Positions 40,799-46,852 of a stretch of 46,852 nt of DNA are shown piece after piece; the stretch's first letter is position 1; each line of letters begins with the position of its first letter. A model generated the notes under the pieces. That model was not told the origin of the DNA. It did not search any database and worked only from the letters and a program-made list of their open reading frames with translations. The position numbers and the translations under genes are program-made. This stretch comes from GCA-2717185 sp964386465 (GTDB lineage: Bacteria; Pseudomonadota; Alphaproteobacteria; UBA8366; GCA-2717185), in NCBI GenBank assembly GCA_964386465.1, contig CAYLTU010000007.1, positions 1 through 46,852 of the forward strand, given 5' to 3'.

Positions 40799-42036
40799 AG
40801 CGACTCGTCCCGGATCACGCGGCCGGCTACGGCGGATTCGACGCAGTCGGAAAGGCTGCCATAGACCACGTCGAAGCCCGTATTGGCCGGTCCGTAATGG
40901 GCGAATTTGGCCGAATTGGTCATCAGGATGCCGCCCGCCTCCGGCAGAATCGGGGCGACGACGACGCAGGTATCGGCGACGAAGGTGACGCCGGCCGCCT
41001 CCAAGATTGCAAGATCGTTCGTACCCTCGAGTTCGCCCAGCACCGCACGGCCCGTACAGGCGTAAAACGGAATATTGAAAATCCGGCCCCGCGCCAATGC
41101 CGCAAGCGCGGCGAACTCTTCTTGCGAGAAATGAGGGCTGCCCACCGCTACGGCGTCGATACGCTCATCAGATACCGTGGAGAGCCTGTCACGCGTCTGC
41201 CGCACCATCTCCGGCGTCAGCGATATCTCCGCGCAAGGCTCGCCGCCGCAGGCGGTTTCCACCGTTGGCGCTTCCGGCGTAACGCCGGCGATGTGGAACA
41301 ACCCGATCGCGCCCGTCGACGCCGCACCCGCCGCTACGGCCTTCAGCCGGTCGTCGGACAAACCATGCGGCAATCCGTCGACGACGGCGACCGTCTCGCC
41401 GAAAGCCGCGCCGAGCCACGCGCCCAGCACCGGGTAGAACGCATCCGTATCCTTCAGCGCGGGCGACAGTTCGTCGGTGCGGACGATGGCCCGGGCCTGC
41501 CGGTTGCGGTCAAGGTGCAGCCCGCAATAAGGCGCCCGTCCCACGATCGCCGCACAGATATCGAGAAAGTCGCCGCAACGGTTCGTGCGCGCGCCGAGTA
41601 CGGAATTGGCGAACGCCACCGCGTTGCTCTCGCCCCAGGCGACATGTTCGCCGAGCGCCGGCCTATGACCCGTCTGGTATGGCGCGCAGGTGAAGCTCGG
41701 CACGCAACCGAGCGCCAGATGCGCATCCATCAAGCGTCGCGCCATGTCGCGGAAATGGACGTTGCCGCGCACCCGTTCGGGGTGCAACAGATCGAGCGCG
41801 CCGACATTGAGCGTCGTCGGTACGCGCACCTGCCCGCCGTCCGCGACCAGGCGTTCGGCGAAATGTACGCCGGAATCGCCGTGATACAGGCAGCCATCGA
41901 CATGCACCGACGCGATCTCTATCAGGCGCGGCGCGCCCAGCAGCCTTCCGGCTTCGGCGACGATCCGCATCGCCATCGCGGCGGCTTCACACTCGCCGCC
42001 GCCGGCGGCCTTTCGCTCGTAACTGGTCAGTTCCAT
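40789..42036 (-). CDS. Aconitase X catalytic (large) subunit
   Basis: The 415-residue DUF521-type large subunit of aconitase X. Visible are ASVHVDGCLYHGDSG near the N-terminus, TLNVGALDLLHPERV, LGCVPSFTCAPYQTG, GESNAVAFANSVLGARTNRCGD, RDRLSTVSDERIDAVAVGSPH and the C-terminal CVVVAPILPEAGGILMTNSAKFAHYGP. The conserved cysteines can hold an iron-sulfur cluster. Bacterial split AcnX dehydrates cis-3-hydroxy-L-proline to delta1-pyrroline-2-carboxylate. I choose ATG 42036, one base after the stop of the methyltransferase gene, over 42063. A divergent enolase-superfamily enzyme at 44596 may act on the same or a related imino acid or sugar acid. Confidence 0.88.
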   Translation of the reverse strand: MELTSYERKAAGGGECEAAAMAMRIVAEAGRLLGAPRLIEIASVHVDGCLYHGDSGVHFAERLVADGGQVRVPTTLNVGALDLLHPERVRGNVHFRDMARRLMDAHLALGCVPSFTCAPYQTGHRPALGEHVAWGESNAVAFANSVLGARTNRCGDFLDICAAIVGRAPYCGLHLDRNRQARAIVRTDELSPALKDTDAFYPVLGAWLGAAFGETVAVVDGLPHGLSDDRLKAVAAGAASTGAIGLFHIAGVTPEAPTVETACGGEPCAEISLTPEMVRQTRDRLSTVSDERIDAVAVGSPHFSQEEFAALAALARGRIFNIPFYACTGRAVLGELEGTNDLAILEAAGVTFVADTCVVVAPILPEAGGILMTNSAKFAHYGPANTGFDVVYGSLSDCVESAVAGRVIRDESLWR

Positions 42037-42037
42037 G

Positions 42038-42589
42038 TTACGCCGGCTTATCCGCCTCCACATTCAAGGCCATCAGGCGTCCGTTCTCCTTGTCCATGTG
42101 GGGCAGGTAGGCTTGGCTGTAGTCGTCGATCCCGGCCCGCCCGATATCCGTGTTGCGCCAATCGTACCGCCGGACGCCGCCAAATCCGGCTTCTTCCAGC
42201 CCGCCGCGCAGCAGGTCGAGATCGAAAATCATGCCGTGCCAATCGTAGAAATCCCGCTGCCCGCCGATGATCAGTCCGGTAACGTCGGTGATATTGCCCG
42301 CCGCCGCGTATTGCGCGACGCAGGCCTCGAAATCGGAGGTCGACAGGCGCAGGGTGCCGCCGGGCTTGAGCGCCGCGTACCAATGCGCCAGTACCGACCG
42401 CCACTCATTGCGCTCGAAATGCTCGATCACCGCGCAGGCGTAGATGAAATCCACCCGTCCGGGCGCGAACGGCAGGCGGCGCAGGTCGGCCAGCAAATCG
42501 ATTCCCGGCCGGATGTTGAGGTCGATATTGACGTAGCCCGGAATGATGACGCCGCCGCATCCGAGATGCAGTTTGAGTTCCTCAGCCAT
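42038..42589 (-). CDS. SAM-dependent methyltransferase
   Basis: A class I methyltransferase of 183 residues. It begins LKLHLGCGGVIIPGYVNIDL, the motif I found in small glycan or sugar methyltransferases, and continues with PFAPGRVDFIYACAVIEHFER (motif II/III) and LKPGGTLRLSTSDFEACVAQY. A FYDWHGMIFD region follows. ATG 42589 has AGGA five bases upstream; an ATG at 42595 is possible. Its start overlaps the end of the TPR glycosyltransferase gene by eight bases, and its stop is one base from the aconitase X start, so it is embedded in an operon. It likely modifies a product of the glycosyltransferase, which is inference. Confidence 0.85.
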   Translation of the reverse strand: MAEELKLHLGCGGVIIPGYVNIDLNIRPGIDLLADLRRLPFAPGRVDFIYACAVIEHFERNEWRSVLAHWYAALKPGGTLRLSTSDFEACVAQYAAAGNITDVTGLIIGGQRDFYDWHGMIFDLDLLRGGLEEAGFGGVRRYDWRNTDIGRAGIDDYSQAYLPHMDKENGRLMALNVEADKPA

Positions 42590-44516
42590 TCCCATCCTTT
42601 TCCCAGCGCTGCCACATGTCCAAAAAGGCGTCTTCCAGGTCTCGCGCCGCCGCCGCGCCGTCGACCAGCATCGAGGCCGCAACGGTCGCGCGCAACGTAA
42701 CCGCATCCGGCCGTTCGCGCGCCAATCCCGCGGCAATCGCGACATAGGCCTCCGGCGTGTCCGCGACCCAGTCCGGGAAACCCGCGCGGGTCAGAAACGT
42801 CAGGCCGAAACGGCCGACATGCCGGTCGCCCGTCAACGCGACGACCGGCGTGCCCATCCAGAGGGCCTCGCAGGTCGTTGTCGCGCCATTGTAAGGGAAG
42901 GTATCGAGCGCCACGTCGACCGTACCGTACAGGGCGTAATGTTCGGCCCGCGACGCCGTCCGCCCGGCAAATGTCAATCGGTCCGATGCAATGCCCGCTT
43001 GCGCGAAAGTAGCCCGCAGGCGGTCGCCGATCATCGGGTCGGCGAGCTGCCGGCATTTCAAGACCAGCCGCGAATCCGGTACGCCATTCAACACGCGCGC
43101 CCAGAGCGCCAGGACATCGTCATTCACTTTCGACAGATTGTTGAACGAGCCGAAGGTAACGGGACGCCAGGGTTCTCGCGCCGGCAACGCTATGTCCGAC
43201 GGCGGCGTGTAACACATGAACCCGGAAGGCAGGCGGTGGATTTTCTCCGTACACCACGCATCGGCCGGTCCCGGCGGATCGACCCAGCCGTCCGACAGCA
43301 GATAATCCATCTGCGCCATGCCCGTGGTCATGCCGTAGCCCAGCCATGTCGCCTGTACCGGTGCTGCGCGGCGCGCGAAGACCGGCAGACGGTTGTTCGC
43401 CGTGTGTCCCGCCAAATCGACAAGTACTTGGATCCGGTCATCTCGAATTCGCCGGTACAAGGTCGCGTCGTCATCGGAATGGACGTCGCGCCAATGGGCG
43501 ACATTCGCGCGCAGCCGCGCCGTCGTCGCGTCCGGTTCGGCGGCGTCGCTGTAGGCGTAAACCGACACCTCCTCCGGATCGTGCGCGGCAAAGATCGAGT
43601 CGACGAAATAGGCCACCGAATGCTCGCGGAAATCCGGCGACAGATAGCCAATGCGCAGCGGACCGTCGCCCTCGAAATCGAACGGATCGGCGTCCCGCTC
43701 AGGCGCATGCAGCGCCGCCCAACCGCGATGCAGATCGATCGTGTCCTGCGCGGTAACGGTGGGGTCGTAGCACAAGCACATCAGCAGATTGGAATGCACG
43801 CCGGAGTCCGCCGGATCGCGGTCAAGCGCCGCCTGGTAGGCCTCTCGTGCGGCGACAAGCCTGCCCTGATCCTTCAGAACGATGCCCAGATTGTTGTGGG
43901 CATCCGGCGATTCGGGCGTGAGTGCGATCGCCTTTCGGTGCGCGGCTTCCGCTTCCACGATCCGGCCCTGCGCGGCCAGAGCGGCACCGAGATGGGTCCA
44001 TGTCGCACCGTTTTCCGGTGCGGCTTCCAGAACCGCCTCGAAGCACTCGATCGCGGCTGCCGCGTCGCCGGCCTCCTGAAATGCGACACCCATATTGCCA
44101 CGGGCATCGGTGTAGTCGAGCCGACGCTCCAATGCGGCCCGATAACAGGCGATCGCCTCCCGGTAGGCGCCTCGCCCGCGCAAAACATTGCCGTAATTGT
44201 TGTGGATCTGCGGGATCTCGGGCGACAGACCCAAGGCCCGCCGCAAGGCGGTTTCCGCCTCGCCGGATCTGCCGATTGCGGCCAGGGCGACGCCATATTC
44301 GTTCCAGACAACGCCCGATTCCGGCAGCGCCAGCGTCGCGCTGCGCAAATTCACGACCCCGTCTTCCGTACGGCCGATCGCCATCTGGATCGAGCCGAGC
44401 CGGGCGGCAAGCATGCCGTCGTTCGGGTCGTCGCGCAGCGCCGCCGTGGCGTACCGTTCGGCCGCCGCCATATCGCCGGCCGCCAGGGCGTCGCGCAACC
44501 GGTCTCGATGGCTCAT
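42582..44516 (-). CDS. TPR protein with O-linked GlcNAc transferase (SPINDLY/OGT-like) domain
   Basis: A 644-residue protein. Residues about 1-270 are seven to eight tetratricopeptide repeats (for example GDMAAAERYATAALRDDPNDG and YREAIACYRAALERRLDYTDAR). The C-terminal part is the OGT/SPY catalytic GT41 domain: PLRIGYLSPDFREHSVAYFV, VLVDLAGHTANNRLPVFARRAAPVQATWLGY, FGSFNNLSKVND, DTFPYNGATTTCEALWMGTPVVAL and HVGRFGLTFL. GT41 enzymes transfer a sugar from a UDP donor, usually to proteins; bacterial members often modify flagellin or surface proteins. It is 79 bases from the divergent enolase gene and first in an operon with a methyltransferase and aconitase X. Confidence 0.92.
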   Translation of the reverse strand: MSHRDRLRDALAAGDMAAAERYATAALRDDPNDGMLAARLGSIQMAIGRTEDGVVNLRSATLALPESGVVWNEYGVALAAIGRSGEAETALRRALGLSPEIPQIHNNYGNVLRGRGAYREAIACYRAALERRLDYTDARGNMGVAFQEAGDAAAAIECFEAVLEAAPENGATWTHLGAALAAQGRIVEAEAAHRKAIALTPESPDAHNNLGIVLKDQGRLVAAREAYQAALDRDPADSGVHSNLLMCLCYDPTVTAQDTIDLHRGWAALHAPERDADPFDFEGDGPLRIGYLSPDFREHSVAYFVDSIFAAHDPEEVSVYAYSDAAEPDATTARLRANVAHWRDVHSDDDATLYRRIRDDRIQVLVDLAGHTANNRLPVFARRAAPVQATWLGYGMTTGMAQMDYLLSDGWVDPPGPADAWCTEKIHRLPSGFMCYTPPSDIALPAREPWRPVTFGSFNNLSKVNDDVLALWARVLNGVPDSRLVLKCRQLADPMIGDRLRATFAQAGIASDRLTFAGRTASRAEHYALYGTVDVALDTFPYNGATTTCEALWMGTPVVALTGDRHVGRFGLTFLTRAGFPDWVADTPEAYVAIAAGLARERPDAVTLRATVAASMLVDGAAAARDLEDAFLDMWQRWEKDGNG

Positions 44517-44595
44517 CGGCGCATTCCACTAGATTCAAGCGCTGCCCAGCCTATACCATCGCGACCAAGAACGCGCGATTGACGGGAACCGCACC

Positions 44596-45690
44596 ATGAA
44601 AATTAAGGCTATCGACACCATCGCCCTCGACATTCCCTTCACCCATGGCGGTGCGCCCTATGGCTGGGGCGGCCAGGAATGGAAAGTCTTCTCCACGCTG
44701 CTGGTCCGGGTGGAAACCGACACGGGCATCGTCGGCTACGGCGACGCGTTCGCCTACGGTTGCCGGCACGCCGTGCAGGCCGTAGTCGACAACATGATCG
44801 CACCGATCGTGATCGGACACGATGCGGGCGACATTGCGGGATTGAACCATTCCGTGCAGAAGGCGATGCACCTGTTCGGCCGTTACGGGATTACGATCTT
44901 CGCCCTGTCCGGCCTCGATATCGCGCTGTGGGACATTGCCGGCAAGGCCGCCGGGCTGCCCCTGCACCGGCTACTGGGCGGCGCAGCGCGCGATAGCATC
45001 GATGGATATGCCAGCCTGTTCCATTATCGCGACGCCGACATCGTGGCGGAGCGCTGTCAGGCCGCGCTCGACGAGGGGTTCAGGCGGATCAAGCTGCATG
45101 AGATCGCGGCGCCGGAAGTCCGCGCGGCGCGCGAGACGATCGGCCCCGATATCCCCTTGATGGTCGATACCAACTGTCCTTGGACGCCGGCACAGGCGCG
45201 CCAGGCCGCGGCGACATTCAAACCCTATGACCTCTATTGGCTGGAAGAGCCAATCTTTCCGCCGGAGGACTATCCGGCGCTCGCGGAACTGCGGCGCGAA
45301 AGCGGCGTGCCGATCGCCGCCGGGGAAAATGCCTGCACCGCGTTCGATTTCCGCAATATGTTCGCCGCCGGCGCCGTCGATTACGCGCAGCCCAGCGTCA
45401 CGAAGGTAGGTGGAATCACGGAGTTCCGGAAGATCGCCACGCTCGCGGAGTCCTACGGTGTAACGATCATGCCCCATTCGCCCTATTTCGGACCGGGTTT
45501 CGTGGCGACGTTGCATTTGATGGCCGCTCAGGCCGCGGAAGGCCTGGTCGAGAGATTTTACCTATCGCCCGAAGCGTCTCTCTATGGGGAATTGATCGAA
45601 GCGGATAACGGCGCGTTTCGGGTACCCGAGGGGCCGGGCCTCGGCGCCGATCCCGATCAAACCGTCATCGACCGCTATCGGGTCGGCTGA
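44596..45690 (+). CDS. Mandelate racemase/muconate lactonizing enzyme-like protein (enolase superfamily)
   Basis: A 364-residue enolase-superfamily enzyme. Metal ligands are D191 in MVDTNCPW, E217 in WLEEPI and E244 in AAGENAC. The KxK base motif is KxH here (K166 and H168 in IKLHE), and H294 lies in MPHSPYFGPG. The aspartate normally paired with that histidine in the QPD loop is serine (QPS at 265-267). The active site is therefore altered from mandelate racemase, and it may act as a dehydratase or epimerase on a sugar acid or on an imino acid in step with the divergent aconitase X. Length is normal. Substrate is open. Confidence 0.85.
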   Translation: MKIKAIDTIALDIPFTHGGAPYGWGGQEWKVFSTLLVRVETDTGIVGYGDAFAYGCRHAVQAVVDNMIAPIVIGHDAGDIAGLNHSVQKAMHLFGRYGITIFALSGLDIALWDIAGKAAGLPLHRLLGGAARDSIDGYASLFHYRDADIVAERCQAALDEGFRRIKLHEIAAPEVRAARETIGPDIPLMVDTNCPWTPAQARQAAATFKPYDLYWLEEPIFPPEDYPALAELRRESGVPIAAGENACTAFDFRNMFAAGAVDYAQPSVTKVGGITEFRKIATLAESYGVTIMPHSPYFGPGFVATLHLMAAQAAEGLVERFYLSPEASLYGELIEADNGAFRVPEGPGLGADPDQTVIDRYRVG

Positions 45691-45705
45691 CGCAGCGAAC
45701 GCAAC

Positions 45706-45861
45706 TCAGATCAGCTGCCAGACCGCGTAGACGATAAGGGTCCAGAGCAACGCGCTGCCGCCGCCGATAACAAAGGCCGCGCGAAACAACGATCCGTCCT
45801 GACCGTTCGGATATTCGTCGCAACCCACCGGCGGTTGATTCGGATAGTCCATATAGCTCAT
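45706..45861 (-). CDS. Small single-pass membrane protein (51 residues)
   Basis: A short ORF of 51 residues starting MSYMDYPNQPPVGCDEYP, with a polar N-terminus and one C-terminal membrane segment (GGGSALLWTLIVYAVWQLI). It starts at ATG 45861 (ATG 45852 is an alternative), with no strong ribosome site. It is convergent with the enolase gene and lies in the otherwise gene-free space before the Tad/VWA gene. The composition is convincing, but the protein is unknown. Confidence 0.55.
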   Translation of the reverse strand: MSYMDYPNQPPVGCDEYPNGQDGSLFRAAFVIGGGSALLWTLIVYAVWQLI

Positions 45862-45974
45862 CTCGGTTCGCTTTCCGTGGCATTGCGGCGACTGAACCGC
45901 TACGCCACTACCGTATTAGCCAATATTTAAGCGAAAGTTAACGCAAATTTTTTCTATCTATATGGTTCCATGCT

Positions 45975-46811
45975 CTATTTGCTGACCCGCAGGTTGATCA
46001 GTTCTTCCGCAATATCGCGGAATGCCTGCTCCAACGCCTCACCATCTCCCGAATCGAAGTATTTTCCAAGATCGGTTGCGCAATTTTGATAGATCGTCTT
46101 GGTTGTCTGGCTATTCAGTTTGAATGTGATCGTGTAGATGATAATTCCGGCGTCTTTCATATTGGTGCAGACTTCGGTCAGCCTGTTGTTCAACTCCGTC
46201 TTGGCAGCACTCTTGCTCGTGGTGCCAAGATTGCCTTCGCTGAGCCGTTCGTAAGCGGAATAGTCGGAGGTGAACGGGCTTCCCGGTTTCTTGAAGTACC
46301 CGTTGACGCCATCTGTCATCAGAATCGCGACTTTATCGTAACCGGGTGTGTTATATGGCAGCGCATCCGTATACGGCGCTTCCGGCGACAGCACCCGCCA
46401 TCCCCAAGCCATCCCGACGTTGCTGAAGGTCCCGCCACGGCACCACGCTTCCATTGCGCCGATCGCACTGTCTAGGGCGGTCTTGTCGTTGGTCAGAGGC
46501 GTAATCGGCGTCGGACACGCGACATTCGGGCCGGTGCTATTGTTGCACAATGACGGCGACGTATCGGCGACCGGCCAATCGTTATCCGCGGCCGACTCCC
46601 AGAAATAGTGGAACCATTGCTGCCCGCCGCCGCCCGGTTCGTCCAGCACATCGTTAGGATAAGATCGCGCCATGACGCAGCCATGCCATTTTTCGTCATC
46701 GTCCGGATCGAAATCGTCGGCGACGACGTCGCTGACGATACCCAAGGCAGCGGCTCCCAAATTTACCGTCGCCGAATAAGGGACGATACCGACGTTCAAA
46801 TTTAACCACTA
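45975..46811 (-). CDS. Tad/TadG-like VWA protein, C-terminal portion (start lost or outside frame)
   Basis: About 275 residues matching the C-terminal half of pilus-assembly/TadG-type proteins with a von Willebrand A domain: VGIVPYSATVNLG, KTALDSAIGAMEAWCRGGTFSNVGMAWGWRVLSP, YDKVAILMTDGVNGYF, then a stretch with paired cysteines (CTNMKDAGIIIYTITF and NCATDLGKYF). The N-terminal membrane anchor and the MIDAS start (DxSxS) are missing. The frame is closed by a TAG at 46809-46811, and only a TTG is available at 46799 downstream of it. The TAG lies inside a perfect 8-bp inverted repeat. Either the gene is broken here or the frame shifts near the window edge. Confidence 0.75.
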
Positions 46812-46828
46812 CCGACTGACGTCGGTAG
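46809..46828. repeat. Perfect inverted repeat at the 5' break of the VWA gene
   Basis: CTACCGAC and GTCGGTAG are perfect 8-bp arms around TGAC on the plus strand. Its position at the in-frame stop of the VWA gene could mark a hairpin or a recombination scar. Confidence 0.5.
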
Positions 46829-46852
46829 AATGAGGCGTATGCTTCTCGATGT

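Overview
The window looks like a chromosomal piece of a GC-rich alphaproteobacterium, probably Rhodospirillales-like. The evidence is a DUF2336 protein, a 17-kDa-antigen-type glycine-zipper lipoprotein, a Zur-type operator, many CaiB, acyl-CoA dehydrogenase and Baeyer-Villiger type catabolic genes, and uniformly GC-rich codon use. I see no rRNA, tRNA, CRISPR array or insertion sequence. All calls were made by eye from the sequence.

Layout. 1-9 kb: thiamine phosphate synthase-like protein, lipoprotein, winged-helix protein, a CoA-transferase resembling 2-methylfumaryl-CoA isomerase, an exported unknown, a D-2-hydroxyacid dehydrogenase, two tandem M20 peptidases and a haloacid dehalogenase-like protein. 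8.8-11 kb: a small exported protein of six Gly-Cys-Asn-Pro-Cys repeats, a YqgE/AlgH protein with a signal peptide and an overlapping leader ORF, and a LOV-GGDEF protein (blue-light sensor plus diguanylate cyclase) whose frame is broken in an A8 run. 11-14 kb: divergent znuA and znuCB around a near-perfect Zur box. 14-19 kb: PLP decarboxylase, UspA pair, VanZ-type membrane protein, 2OG oxygenase and an internally duplicated unknown protein. 18.7-24 kb: a four-gene minus-strand operon (UxaA-type dehydratase, E1 alpha, E1 beta, acetolactate-synthase-like TPP enzyme). 24-30 kb: a very large FecR-RTX surface protein whose frame is broken in a C10 run, a shortened sugar transferase, an extremely AT-rich intergenic stretch and a DUF2336 gene. 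30-34.5 kb: acyl-CoA dehydrogenase, Baeyer-Villiger monooxygenase and nitrilase. 34.5-37.5 kb: an accessory-looking segment with a CGNR regulator divergent from azlCD, and a dehalogenase-like alpha/beta hydrolase. 37.5-45.7 kb: Fe-S oxidoreductase, ACAD10-type phosphotransferase, split aconitase X, methyltransferase, TPR O-GlcNAc-transferase-like protein and a divergent enolase-superfamily enzyme. The window ends in a Tad/VWA protein fragment.

The most striking signals are two genes for lifestyle-type functions, a light-responsive c-di-GMP synthase and a giant RTX surface protein. Each is intact except for one frame break located exactly in a homopolymer (A8 and C10). They could be phase-variable or slippage-controlled contingency loci linking light and c-di-GMP to adhesion, or they could be sequencing errors; raw reads would decide. 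Also notable are the Gly-Cys-Asn-Pro-Cys repeat protein with flanking hairpins, the YqgE leader peptide, the duplicated unknown protein at 17.9 kb and a palindrome covering a regulator start codon at 35.5 kb.
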